DNA of 64,000 nucleotides, taken from the NCBI GenBank assembly GCA_921293015.1, contig OV121081.1, positions 45,967,877-46,031,876 of the forward strand, written 5' to 3'. This document shows positions 12,890 through 24,835 of the stretch, one piece after another. The notes beneath the pieces are model-generated. The model did no database searches. It saw only the letters and a program-made list of their open reading frames with translations, and had not been told where the DNA came from. Every line of letters begins with the position of its first letter. Position 1 is the first letter of the stretch. Both the position numbers and the translations under genes were made by a program. Source of the stretch: Phorcus lineatus (taxonomy: Eukaryota; Mollusca; Gastropoda; Trochida; Trochidae).

Positions 12890-13135
12890 ATTGTCCATAG
12901 CAAAAATGCTGCAGGGAATTTCCATCAGAGTATCAATTGTTCCGAGTCCCAGAGGACTTTTTTCATGGAATGACCAGCATTGAGGCTTTGCCGGGTTAAC
13001 GATTATCTGAAAGCAGCGCCATTGCTTCCACTGCCCGTCTTATTGATTGGATAATATCTCAACAAATAATGAATTGTATGACATAAATCAAGCAGCTATT
13101 GGGCTTCTGTCACACACATGGGGAGAAGCAAAGAG
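12890..13135. promoter_or_regulatory. Candidate conserved non-coding island 5
   Basis: A block beginning CACCAAGATGGCTGATTG and including GCCGGGTTAACGATTATCTG, CAGCGCCATTGC and CTTATTGATTGGATAATATC, an ATTGATTGG paired with a GATAA-type word. No frame is open for long. More complex than its flanks and directly adjacent to the degenerate repeat that follows. Confidence 0.25.
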
Positions 13136-13139
13136 CTGG

Positions 13140-13455
13140 AAAAGCAAGACCGTCTTCAGTTGCTTCAGTTATCCTCATTCTAGATTGTCTTTTCAGGTAC
13201 CCACATTCTAGACTGTTAAACAGTTGCTTTACTCTTTCTAAAATTATCTTCAATCTGGACTGTTGAACAGTCGCTTTAATCTTTTTTTCTTATCATTTAG
13301 ACTGTTAAACACTCGCTTCAATCTTTCTGTAAGTACCCTAATTTTAGATGTTAAGAATCAGTTTAAATCTTTCTTCAATTCATCTTCCATCTAGACTCTT
13401 AAACAGCTGTTTCTCTAAGTACCCTCCTTCTAGACTGTTAAACAATTTTTTGACT
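13140..13455 (+). repeat. Degenerate tandem repeat around TCTAGACTGTTAAACAG
   Basis: Five or six diverged copies of a unit containing TCTAGACTGTTAAACAG, then GCTTTAATCTTTCT and a GTACCC-type spacer, with anchor words near 13208, 13254, 13308, 13394 and 13432. Spacing is irregular (about 40-85 bp), indicating an old, decayed array. Confidence 0.7.
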
Positions 13456-13849
13456 TGCATTTTGTAGAAGTTGAGGCGATGAAGGATGATGAAGATAATG
13501 ATACAACTTATGCATTCAAGGCAGGTAACCTTTCAACATAGATACTTATGTTATCACTTGCTTGAAAACAACATTATTATATATGTCCAAAGATTGCTGC
13601 CTTGAATAAAAAAAGTTGCATAACTAAAACACTATCTTCATCATCCTGGTTGTTTCAATAGTTCTTTGACATCTAGTGTATATGTTGAGAAGTCTTCTGA
13701 TAGATTTGATAGTATTTTTAGTCCTTCTTTCGTCCTCCATTACCATAGTTAAATAAGGTAAGTCTTCATTGAAGTCTCTTTGTTTATTATGCTTCCTGTT
13801 TGTTTGCAGAATTGTAGTATTCATCAAACATTTTAAAGATAAAACTAAT

Positions 13850-13856
13850 AAGGATA

Positions 13857-13890
<34 letters not shown>

Positions 13891-13892
13891 TC
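13850..13892. repeat. (AT)n microsatellite
   Basis: AT-alternating run with one A interruption (ATATATATAAATATATATAT-type) preceding TTCTAAACCCC. Confidence 0.9.
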
Positions 13893-13999
13893 TAAACCCC
13901 TGTATTGTATAACTAAGAAACTGATTTCTGAATTTTTCCTACAATGCTGTTTTAGTTAAGCCTTGATAAGATGCAAATTACTGCAATTCTAAAAATGGA

Positions 14000-14140
14000 T
14001 TTGTTCATTACATCGGGGATTTCAATTATTGTGGAAGCTCCCGAACCCTTATCATGTCAAGGGGTAAAGAGTTAATTGTTCCCTTCGTAAAGGATCTAAT
14101 TGCACTGTGTAACCTGCTGCCACTCGGTGCACTATAAAAC
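14000..14140. promoter_or_regulatory. Candidate conserved non-coding island 6
   Basis: Contains CGGGGATTTCAATTATTGTG, GGGGTAAAGAGTTAATTG and GGATCTAATTGCACTG, three TAAT/ATTA homeodomain-type cores inside G/C-containing words within 100 bp. There is no open frame to explain the composition. Enhancer-like by appearance only. Confidence 0.28.
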
Positions 14141-15759
14141 ACATTATGTTTACTTTTTAAAAAAATATTTTCCGTACTCCAAAATGCGTCCTTCACTGAC
14201 AGGTAGGCTGAATGCCAGCTCTAGCGAAATCCATCAATGACGAACTATCTGCTTAAAAAATTAGACTTCGAATCATAAAAAATACTTCTTTCAAATTCAA
14301 TATCTTCTTCCGAGTGTTTTTGAGCATGAAATTCCCTGGCTTTATTGTTTTTTGATAAAGTTTAACTAAAGTCTAATTGAAATAAAAGCACAGCTGAGAA
14401 ACATAAAAATTATTTTTTATTAGCTGTCCATGTGGAAATAACTCAAAATCCAAAACATAGTATCCTATTATTATTCCAAGCATTTTGATGATAAACCAAG
14501 TTATGCATCAACATCAACTGTCAGATTTTTTATAATCAATAAATGGCGGACATTGCTTCTATTTTCTACATGGTTAACTACCATTTCATCTCACAGTTTC
14601 TGAATGCAAAATCAAATTCTAGATGCATCAACAAAATCATTTTCTCAGCTTGAGCTTTTCATTCAAGTATTTCTGCATGAAATACCTAATTCCCTCGAAA
14701 CTATCATGTTGCAATAAATCAACTCGGCAGTTAGTCATTAGTGACGTCGCTCCTTAGGTTACTTTTAACTTGTCATCTTTTAGTCTAACTGCAAAAGCTC
14801 TTTCCATCAGATGAATTAGCTTCTGATACAAGAACACAGATGGAGGAAAAAGGAAGGGTATCATAAACTTCTCACATTTGACAGCATTGACTGAAAAGGC
14901 TTTTGGACTGGGAGATTGCATGTTTGAAGATTTCTTAACTAAATATAACAAAGAATGATCTCTTTGTTAACCTTAGCCAGCTGGATTAATTCCGGATTTT
15001 CACATATAAGATGTTTAAATTATCATTTCTTAATCAAATAAAAATTAATGCTGATAATCTTTGCACCATGAGAAAGCCTATTGATTTGTGATGTGGATAA
15101 TGTTAACTTTGTTATTATTTACGGAACTTTGTACCACACGCTTGTTATATGTATGTCAAAGGGTAAAATTTCATCTATGTGTCAGTCAATAATTAATGCT
15201 ACAGCCGAGGGTTAAAATACTACAAAGAGGATATAAGAGTAACAAAAACTCATTTTGAAACCAAAACTATTGTTAAAAAAATTGAAGTGAAAAAACATGT
15301 TCGATTCATCTTCAAACAGTTTTTATTCTTTTAAATTACTTTGCAAATGAGTATATCTTTGACCTTTTATTTTCAAATTGAAATCATAAAATAGGTTTTA
15401 AGTTCTATTAGAAGTTCTTTTTAAATCTAAATTAACTGTTAACAATCAGAAAAATGTTTGAAACAGAGATAAACTTACATAGCCCTAGACAGCGATATAA
15501 AAGCATTAAAAAAACATTTATCATTATCTAAAAGGTTTTGAAAGAGGAAAAACATGTATTGAAAATACTTTCAAGAAGAATCTTAATTATATACAACTCT
15601 ATTCCACATTCATTATCAAGATAACCCCAAACCATTACAGAGAACATGTTTTTACACAAAAAATTAAATAGGGTAGACTGCAGATATCAACCTTGAGCAA
15701 GTTTTTTTAATGAAAAATCCAAACAGCTGATTAAAATGACAAAAGCTGTTTTTATCCAA
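14141..15759. other. A+T-rich non-coding stretch
   Basis: No repeat family or gene recognised. One perfect TGACGTC word (14739) and an isolated minus-strand 65-codon frame (14754-14951) have no further support. Confidence 0.45.
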
Positions 15760-15912
15760 AAGAGAACATCCCAATGGAAGAGGTTTAATTTTCATATTCA
15801 ACCCAGCAGGGGATAGGAAAACATGTTCTCATATATCACTCGTAACTGCGTAATTATCACTTCTCGTTTAGCATGTAACCAGCCTTTATGAATTATGAAT
15901 ATGCCCGAAAGG
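15760..15912. promoter_or_regulatory. Candidate conserved non-coding island 7
   Basis: Includes TGCGTAATTATCAC, AACCAGCCTTTATG and ATGAATATGCCC at 15895-15906, the same 12-mer as in island 1 at 1412-1423. ATGAATATGC resembles POU-factor (octamer, Pit-1-type) sites. Function is inferred from word content only. Confidence 0.28.
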
Positions 15913-15974
15913 CATTTGTTATTTTTTCCTAGCAATTACTCAACTATAATGACAAAATATAGTGTAACCTTCAT

Positions 15975-16320
15975 GGATGGTAAAATACAATGGACAAAGT
16001 AGGCAGAAGAAGGCAACCCTGCCTGACCCATATTCTAACTTGACTGAACGCCAACTAAGAAATAAGCAGGATGATTTCATAAATAGAAATGAATATATAC
16101 ATGTCCACTGAACTAAATACTCAATGGGCATGTCCTAAACTGAGCCAACCATGGTATTATACAATGAAAAAAGTAGGCAGTAGAATGCAGCCCTGCCTGA
16201 CCTATATTCAAACTTGACTAAAAAAAATGCCAACACAAGAACTAAGAAGGCTCTTTTATTGATAGAAATGAATAAAAACATGTCATACTACTCAAAAGGC
16301 ATGTTCCTAACTGAGTTATC
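15975..16320 (+). repeat. Diverged tandem duplication, period about 174 bp
   Basis: Two copies aligned through GTAGGCAG (15999 and 16173), GCCCTGCCTGACC-TATATTC, AACTTGACT, ATAGAAATGAATA, ACATGTC and GGCATGT-CCTAACTGAG. The second copy has an extra run of A residues. The minus-strand frame in the first copy (15940-16131) is a by-product. Confidence 0.85.
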
Positions 16321-16404
16321 TTTATTTCCGTATATTCAAATGGGCTGAAGGCCGTGTAAGCAAATACTCAATCTAATCAGGTATGCCAGAAGCTTGCAGT
16401 AGGC

Positions 16405-16690
16405 TGGGGCAGTACAGAGAGGGGAGGGAGGGAGAGGGGAAAGATCTCACTGTACATGGTTGGGATGTAACCTTATGGAGAGGCTAAATCAGGCTGCATG
16501 TGGAGGTTGGCAACTGACATGTGGGTCAGAGTGTGCTACTGGGAGGCTTAGGTCAGGACTATAGTCTGTTTCACATTCCACAAACTTCCCCTCCGGCATA
16601 CAATTTTTTGTTCTCTTGCTTATGTCTTCCATCTTGGACGGATAAAAAAATATTATGAGCAATTTGAAAAACGTTATTTTTTTCATTTTC
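16405..16690 (+). repeat. Purine-rich tract and following block
   Basis: GAGAGGGGAGGGAGGGAGAG at 16418-16437 is a strongly purine-biased run (a G-quadruplex-capable pattern of G tracts). It is followed by a moderately G-rich stretch to 16560 that ends in an ordinary A+T-rich part. Confidence 0.6.
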
Positions 16691-17825
16691 AGGAAAAGGA
16701 ATGTTAATGTGTTTTGCTTTTTTGCATGCGTTGTTAGATCGACTGCTGCATGCCCATTGGGAATATCATCAGTCTTGAAAAGGGAACTCCATAATGATAT
16801 TTAAAGTTTGAAGAAAGAAATGTTTGCCTGCGACTTGCCCGTTTGCGATTGACAGAATATGACCTACAGCAGAGAAATTGACTCTTTTAACATGCAAAAA
16901 GATGTTACACGATACATTCAAGTAAAGTTTCACAAAAAGAGAGAACATTTTGTTTTGGTAAGGTCTCACTGATGCTTATGTAAACCAATGAAAAAGGCAA
17001 ATGTTTAAGAAACTCAGTGTCAAAATGGATTTCATGAATAAAAGAACATAAGTTGTCAAATTTGAAATCCATAGAAATATAAGTTCATATCATGATCAAA
17101 TAAGAGAAATGTTATAAACAATGAGTTATTTCAGTATTTTCAATAAAGGTCAAATATTTCTAACAAAATAGACATTTTACATTAAAATCACTACAATCAT
17201 TACAAAATCCTACACAAATTTATAAAAATGTCTATAAATTCACAGCAAACAAGATATCATAACATAAGGAAGTAATTGAAGAATTTTCTGATTTAATAAA
17301 CCAATGAATGTCAACTTGTAAATAGATATCAAGAGCGTGAAGTGCTTCACTGTTTCGATTAAAATGAGAAAATAAGGAAGTTTACACCAGCGCAATTTGA
17401 TTAACGAGGTATCCTTAATCGTTACTTATCCTACATTGTCAAATATATCACCTGTTCAGATACCTGCGTTTACCTGTTAAGCCAGATAACCTCAACGAGG
17501 TGAGGACATACTACTGAGCAGCTCCAAGGTCACATTTCCTAGATAACACATACTCTTAAAGGGCCAGTACGACGTAGGAAAATATTATTTCTGAAAATTG
17601 TCATCAATAAACAATTTTTTATGCCAACTGTATTATCATCAGAGGGTACAAAAACTTGAGCTAGATTTAAACTTCTAAATGATATTTCAAAAGCTTCATG
17701 GCAACATAAGAAAGGCTTATCTTCTAGAGACTCAGCCCCCTGTAGACCTCTAGACCTGACCTCATCTTTAAGAAAAATGTAGATGCTGCAAAGGTTGAAA
17801 AAAGAGATGAAAAGACCTACCAACT
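16691..17825. other. A+T-rich non-coding stretch
   Basis: No repeat or gene supported. A 97-codon minus frame at 17539-17832 runs up to the neighbouring minisatellite and shows no domain. Confidence 0.4.
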
Positions 17826-18725
17826 TAGCCAAGTACAGTTATGTGTACCAGTTGTATCCAACACAGAATTGTGTATGATACTGTGTAACCGGTGTCCAGT
17901 CAAGCACAATATTTGTACCCTAAGGAGTCATGGACAGTCAAGAATGGTAGTGTGTACCCAGTGTTAAATCCAGCACAGTTTTGTGTTCCTAGCTTTCAGT
18001 CCAGAACAGTGTTGTGTACCCTGTGTTCAGTCCAGCACAGTGTTGTGTACCCAGTATTAAATCCAGCACAGTATTGTGTTCCTAGCGTTCAGTCCAGCAC
18101 AAAATCATGTACCCTTAAACAGTCCAGCACAGTATTGTGAACCCTATGTTCAATCCAGCACAGTGTTGTGTACCCTATGTTCGGTCCAGCACAAAATCAT
18201 GTACCCTTAAACAGTCCAGCACAGTATTGTGTACCATGTGTTCAGTCCAGCACAGTGTTGTGTACCCTATGTTCGGTCCAGCACAAAATCATGTATCCTT
18301 AATCAGTCAAGCACAGTGTTTATGTTCCATGTGTACACTCTAGCTAAAAATCATGTACCCTGTGTTCAGTCCAGTACAGTGTTGTGTACCCTGTGTTAAG
18401 TCCAGTACAGTGTTGTGTACCCTGTGTTAAGTCCAGTACAGTGTTGTGTACCCTGTGTTTAGTCCAACAGTGTTATGTATCCAGTGTTAAGTCCAGTACA
18501 GTGTTATATATCATGTGTTCAGTCCAGCACAGTGTTGTGTACCATGTGTTCAGTCCAGCACAATGTCGTATACCATGTGTTCAGTTCAGCACTACGTTGT
18601 ATATCCAGTGTTCAGTCAAGTATATTGTATAAAGTCCAGCACAGTATTATATATCTTGTGCTTATTTCAGCACAGAATTCTTTACTCTGTGTAAATAGGT
18701 CCAGCCTAGTATTGTGTAGTTTTTA
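17826..18725 (+). repeat. 31-bp minisatellite, about 27 degenerate copies
   Basis: Unit TCCAGCACAGTGTTGTGTAC + CCTGTGTTCAG (31 bp). Exact 31-bp spacing is visible in the best-preserved part (CCAGTACAG at 18371 and 18402). Edges decay gradually on both sides. One variant unit carries AAAATCATGTACCCTTAAAC in place of GTGTTGTGTACC and recurs at about 18105, 18195 and 18290, which points to copying of multi-unit blocks. Because 31 is not a multiple of three, all three plus frames cycle through the same C/S/V/Q-rich peptide and stay open. These frames are repeat artefacts, not genes. Confidence 0.93.
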
Positions 18726-20199
18726 AGCAAAAACAGAATTATGAACTCAGTGTTTACATATAATCTTTGAGGAATGAACTGTGATTGTGGCAAGTTTCAA
18801 ATACTGTCAGTATCTGGAGAAGGAAATATTATCTGGTAATACACATCCTAATTTGGATTTCAATGAAACAATTGAACAATCAGAATAAAGAACACAATAC
18901 CAGCAAACTTGTTCACAACATGGGTGACTAGGCAAATCAAGAAAAATACTGAATTTGTGCACAATTTAATTAAATCATTATCCTCTTTATCAGCTACTTA
19001 TACAAGTAGTTAACCTATGTATTCCAATCATTGTATCAAAGCCGAATTACATTAATGAATATATGGCATGAAAACAATACATTATCTAATACATTTTATG
19101 AAATATTTACATGTGCTACATAAGAATCTATGTACCATTATCAAAGTTAAAGGTGTTTAACTGTTTAGGTTAAGATTTATTCATTTAGTTTCAATGTTTG
19201 AAAATATCCATAGAAATTAAAAAAACTAATGTAATTACTATTTAACAAACTTCAAGATAATGTCATAAAGATGTAATGTGTTTTTTGTTGTTACTTAATC
19301 TATGTAAAACATCAACCAATCTGAATAAAATATCAGTTATTGTTTGTATGAAGACTTCATTTATTCTTTATATTTACAACTTACTCAAAGAAACTTTTAG
19401 GAGACATAAATCATATATCACACAACCAAACTATAAAAGAAATATGTTTAAAACATCAAAAAGAGGATCAAAGAAAGTCTGATTTATTGATTCTTGAATT
19501 ATTTCCTCCAACCTATCATAAAAATATTGCTAAGTGAAATCTGCAGGTCTGCCTTAACTACAACATGGCATGCTGATATAAAAAACATGTGTTACTTTTC
19601 TGTGCTTTAATTGCAAAAACTTCAATTAAAAATCCATTACTGTTATGGCAAAAAACTTTATGGCTTTTCATTATACAATCTTCAAAAATAGTTCAAATAT
19701 ACTTTCTATTTCTTCTTAAGTTCTTAATGCACATGTCTAAAATATTAACTGAAAATGTTATCTTAAAAAAATGCTTTAACATGTGATTTATAAATGTGAA
19801 TTTATTTAAGATAATTTGACAACACATAAGGAAGCTTCATAAATATATTATCCATTCTTTCATCTAACCTGATAATATTAACGGCTTAAACATTATTTCA
19901 AAATCTGTTGTTAAACTTTATTTCAACTTTATTTTAGCTATTTACTAACAATTAATTACATTAAAGACTCTTATCACTTCATTTTCAAATTATCTATTCC
20001 TTTACAGCATTTATGAAAAAGACCTTAAACATTAGCATTTTTAATCAACAAGGATCACATTCACATTAACCTTGTTATATTCAAAATAATTTTCAGGAAT
20101 AACTGAGTGTCTAACCTAGTTAGATAAAGTTTATAGATAACATTTTTCATTTTCCTGTGACAGAATATTTCAAAAGTTTCGCTTGAGACAAATTTCATG
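18726..20199. other. A+T-rich non-coding stretch
   Basis: No gene or repeat recognised. Plus-strand frames at 19276-19482 and 19589-19786 are K/L/F/I-rich and consistent with chance. Confidence 0.45.
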
Positions 20200-20570
20200 A
20201 TTTTCTCAAGTCACTGTTCAAATCACACAATAAAAATTGCTAACAAATAAAATTCAGATATAGGTCCTCATTAAAAAGGGTTTATGATAGATATGTATAT
20301 CAAGTTTCATGGAGCATAAAATGGAGAGTTGTTGAGATATTTTTTAAACAAAATGACTTTCTCATAGAGTAATCGCTTTTGTCAAGTTTCAATGAACACA
20401 ACAATAAAAATCAAATTCAAAAGTCAGAACTATTCACAAAACAGATCTAGGGATCATGATTTATTTTTTCTCAGGTTTCATAAACCTTATAATTTTGGTA
20501 ATATGCTCTGAACAAAATGGCTTCCTCATAAAGTTATTTGAAGAGTGCTTCTGTTGTAAGTAAATGAAGT
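20200..20570 (+). repeat. Diverged tandem pair, period about 175 bp
   Basis: CACACAATAAAAATTGC (about 20223) and CACAACAATAAAAATCAAATT (split here: core ACAATAAAAATC at about 20399) head two copies. They share AAATTCA, AGATCTAGG/AGATATAGGTCC, ATTT-TTCTCA and GTTTCAT wording. A low-identity ancient duplication of the AAGTTTCATG kind often seen in molluscan intergenic DNA. Confidence 0.45.
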
Positions 20571-21081
20571 GACAAAACTTAGAAATTTTCATAAATTATG
20601 CAAATGAGAGTACATGAACAAAATATACAAAGGCATATACTCACATCATGGTAAATATGTGTTTAGTTTACGTAAATCAAATCACTTAATGTTCAAGTTA
20701 TGAGTAAAAAAACATTGAAGGGTTGGCACCTACAGTAAATCTTTATTATATACCCAGCACTACCTCATGGCAGGAGTGTGCTTAAATTTACCTCTTTTTA
20801 TGCGTTTTCAATATATAATTGTCATGTTTGGGGTATTTTTGGGTAAAAACAACATCAAATGTATTTTTGATTGATAATAAGTTCTTTTAATTCATTAATG
20901 TTAATGGGTAACTTGGTAATGTTTGTTAGTTTGGTATATATATGACTCAAAGGATAAGTATATGTATTAATGTACTTCTACTGATGAAAACATAAGTATT
21001 AATATCCATATGTTATATAATTCTTCTATCTTGCAATATCTGCATGCCTATTAGTATAAAGGTTTGTATTACCATTGAATA

Positions 21082-21545
21082 TTAAAGAGCCAATCCGTGA
21101 TTTTCATAACATACTATTTACTATTGATACGAACCTAAATGTCATATGTGGTGATATAAAATCAAAACATCTTAACTTTTCATGTCCAAAAGACATGTAT
21201 ATGATAAATACTGGTTTTCAACGAAAATAAAAAACAGCCTTGTAAATGCACAGAGGTGTAGATATCATGTCCAATATACATAGATACTAGTTATATAACC
21301 TAACAAACACTATCAATTCCTAACTACCCTCCTGGCTGTTTTAGATAAGTCTCCAAAATTACGTTTGACTATTTTAAGCGTGCTACTGTCTGGTTTTCGA
21401 TCATAATTGCGACGTTCTACCTGCATATTGTCACTGTAAAAAAACAATAAGCTTTAAACTGTGTCTTTTTGGTAACAGTCAATACTTCGTGATCAAATGA
21501 CACCATTGATTAAGTTTGGCATATACTCACGAAGTGGCTCTTTAA
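21082..21545. mobile_element. MITE copy 1, full length, TTAA-flanked
   Basis: A 456-bp element (21086-21541) bounded by TTAA on both sides (21082-21085 and 21542-21545). Terminal inverted repeats are AGAGCCAATCCGTGA (left) and AGAGCCACTTCGTGA (reverse complement of the right), 13 of 15 matching. The interior has no open frame for a transposase. Related copies lie at 50415-50826 (both ends), 52879-53331 (right end only) and 44405-44535 (fragment). TTAA target duplication is typical of piggyBac-type transposition, but a TA duplication with termini starting AAGAGCC fits the same bases, so the superfamily is open. Confidence 0.88.
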
Positions 21546-21789
21546 TGAATGTTTTGTATGAACATATCTGAAATCCTTTCCATTCATTTTACATATGTAT
21601 GTAATACCATTTGCATTATTATATATCTGATGATTTGTAAACAAGTTAGAAAGATATATTTAACCATCTTTTTTTTATATACATATAATATACCAAATAT
21701 ACCATTTTACAAGTTCCTGAATTTAAAGATTTATACAATATCTATCTAGTAAAAGCATTTAAATCAGGAATCACATTTCACATTACCAG

Positions 21790-22080
21790 GATGTATGAAT
21801 TTCTGTCATGCAAGAATCCAAATCGTATTTTCCTGTAAAAGTAGACTCTTGCCCATCGCCCTGTCTGTGACGAGTTATATCAGGAACCGTTCCTGCACCG
21901 AATCACTAGCTGTCATGGCGTCCACTTTTGGTCAGTGGTCAAGTAATCAGACTCGATCAATTGCAGACTCATCCTCCCCCCCAAGCACAGACATATCCCC
22001 CCTATACCCCAAACCCTCCATGTCAGCGCATATAGACAGCGTGTATTTTCTCATCAACATCTACTCAGCGTAGGAACCCT
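21790..22080. other. Block of higher complexity with C-rich run
   Basis: A moderately G+C-rich stretch including ATGGCGTCCACTTTTGGTCA and a C-run part (CATCCTCCCCCCCAAGC). It has a 92-codon plus frame (21795-22073) that is S/T/P-rich at its end and has no domain. It could be an exon remnant or a conserved element; undecided. Confidence 0.25.
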
Positions 22081-23332
22081 AAGCTGATTTGGAAATGTTA
22101 ATTCATGAAATGACAAAAAACATGGAAGAAACCTCTTTAAGATTAGACCATTTATAATTGTCCTAAAGTGAATGATGTTAATTTAATATTGATCTGCTTG
22201 TTATTATATAAGAAGATGATCTTTGACTTTCCAGAATTTTACGTTTTTCAAAATTTAAAACAAATACAAGTAAGTCTTATTTATGTTAAAATAATTCCAT
22301 AGACATAATATTTTAGACATACAGTATCAATGACTTCAAGATTAAAGTAACATTACCAAACTTTTAAAATGAATTTTTTTTAAATGAACATACATTTCCA
22401 TTCCATTATTCCAAATCTGCATGAAAGACAGTCCTATACTTATTGAAAATCTAAATCAAGTTTCAGATTTGCTTTTATAAATCCTTTTGATCCCTTCATT
22501 GCCATTACCAAAGATGACAAAATGAAGTCAGTTTCAATAATTCAAATACCAAGAACAAAGGTATTTCACTTAACAGCAAAAGCACCTTAAAGAACTCATA
22601 CATCACAAATACAGAGAAAATGTCATCCAAAATCCCTTTTCAGTAAGTTTCCGTAAATTTAATATGCTACATCTGATAAGATAGCAAAATAGTTCATATA
22701 ATCCTACTACATATTTGAAGACAATAATCTCAAAATCTCTGCTTGAACGAACGACAGTTATAAGGATTTAACAATAAGACTTCCTTAACAAAAGATAACA
22801 ACAAAAATCCCTTTAAACACTTAAAATAAAGTCTAACTTAATTGATTTTATCATCTTTTATATACATGTTTTCATAAATGCAATGAATAAAAGCATACCT
22901 TGATGATGATTACAGAACTATAAACATGACAATGGTAAGCTATAGGGTATTCCAAGTGAAGAAATACTTTATAGAATATTTCATTTCTGGTCATATAGAC
23001 TGCATGTTCTTACGATTGAGTTGTTAAAAGCATGGAATTTACATGGTTAAAATGCCAAAATAAATTGCATTTGGAATTGCTTAAAATGCATCATTCGTCA
23101 ATGTAACTAACATAATGCTAAATCTAGCTTTTTATGACCTTGGTATTAAATGAGAAAGTTAATTTGCAAGATACTTCCATTTTCATACAAGCAATATTAT
23201 TGCTCATCAACAAACATATTAGAAATATGTATGCATGAAATGGTTAAATTAAAGCATCAAGATGCAATCAAGTTTCATTCCATCACAAATAATCCTTGTC
23301 ATCCTGTCCAGCTAATGGAAAGAATAAGAATT
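22081..23332. other. A+T-rich non-coding stretch
   Basis: Nothing that I can support besides chance open frames. Confidence 0.45.
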
Positions 23333-24225
23333 TTGATGATGATGATAATGCTGATAATGAGAAAGTTGTTTTACAACTTAAAGTGGTTGATGTTGTTGTT
23401 GTTGATGATTATGATAGTAGGTGATGATTATGATTGTTGGTGATGATTGTGATTGTTGGTGATGATTATGATTGTTGGTGATGATTATGATAGTAGGTGA
23501 TGATTATGTTTGTTGGTGATTATTATCATAGTAGGTGATGATTATCATTGTTGTTGGTGATGATTATGATTGTTGGTGATGATTATGATAGTAGGTGATG
23601 ATTATGATTGTTGTTGGTGATGATTATGATTAATGATGATGATTATGATTGTTGCTGGTGATGATTATGATTGTTGTTGGTGATGATTATGATTGTTGCT
23701 GGTGATGATTATGATTGTTGATGATGATAATGATTGTTGATGATAATGATTGTTGGTTATGATTATGATTGTTGCTGGTGATGATTATGATTGTTGATGA
23801 TGATAATGATTGTTGATGATGATAATGATTGTTGGTGATGATTATGATTGTTGTTGGTGATGATTATGATTGTTGGTGATGATTATGATTGTTGATGATG
23901 ATAATGATTGTTGGTGATGATTATGATTGTTGTTGGTGATGATTATGATTGATGGTGATGATTATGATTGTTGATGATGATAATGATTGTTGGTTATGAT
24001 TATGATTGTTGTTGGTGTTGATTATGATTGATGGTGATGATTATGATACTCAGTGATGATGACAATGTTTTTGTGTTGTTGTTGTTGATAATCATAATGA
24101 TGATGATGATGATGATAATGACAATGTGTTTAATTTAGTTGTTCATGTTTATGATGATGATGATGTTGATGATTACAGTCATAATGCTTTTGTTGTAGAC
24201 ATTGATGATGATGATGGTGATTAGA
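23333..24225 (+). repeat. TGAT-type compound minisatellite
   Basis: About 890 bp built from GATTGTTGGTGATGATTAT (19 bp), with expanded versions carrying one extra TTG triplet (22 bp) and contracted GATGATGATAAT versions. It grades into plain GATGAT and GTTGTT microsatellite at both ends. Strong strand asymmetry (no C for long runs on the plus strand). The 97-codon frame starting at 23150 simply runs into the array. Confidence 0.95.
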
Positions 24226-24835
24226 ATTATACATAAGATAATAATGTTGTTTAAACACACATACTATTTTAAGCAACTTCCATTCCGTTCAAGGATGTTA
24301 AAATGAAACTAAAGTAGCAAAACAATGCATTTAATCAGTATGTAATATCATACATCTATAACTTTCCTTCAACCTTTCACACCATTTTCATTGTTCAACA
24401 TAGAAACAAAAATTCATGTATCAGTTGAAGTCAACATGAAGTAAAATTGCAAACAATATGACAAATGACAATGAAGCAAGCTTGGATCCAAGGTTTTGAT
24501 TTCTAAAAAAAGTGTTATTTCCTTCTAAAAATGCCAACATGGTAATTTGATATGATCTGTTGACAAATAAATAATGCGCACCACAGCCCATTTTATTACA
24601 TGGTTTAATTGTTATTATGTTCATAATGTTTTAAATGTATATACATTATGAAAACACCTTTGACTTGTATGTCATGTTTGAAAATTTGCAAAAGTAGAAA
24701 GAGTTGAATACTAAATTATTTATTCACTAATTTATGAACAGACATGTACGTTTTGTTTCATGATATGGCTAGATAAAATCATATCATGAATATTTTCAAA
24801 CATGTCACTCACAAGGAGAATATATATCTATTGCA
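24226..24835. other. A+T-rich non-coding stretch
   Basis: No repeat or gene. TCATGATATGG (about 24760) and ATATCATGAATATT (about 24780) form a loose inverted pair. Not interpretable further. Confidence 0.45.

Noticed and set aside
17892-18726. Cysteine-rich repeat protein suggested by overlapping frames
   Set aside because: All frames are products of the 31-bp minisatellite. The same peptide appears in each frame and the period is not a multiple of three.
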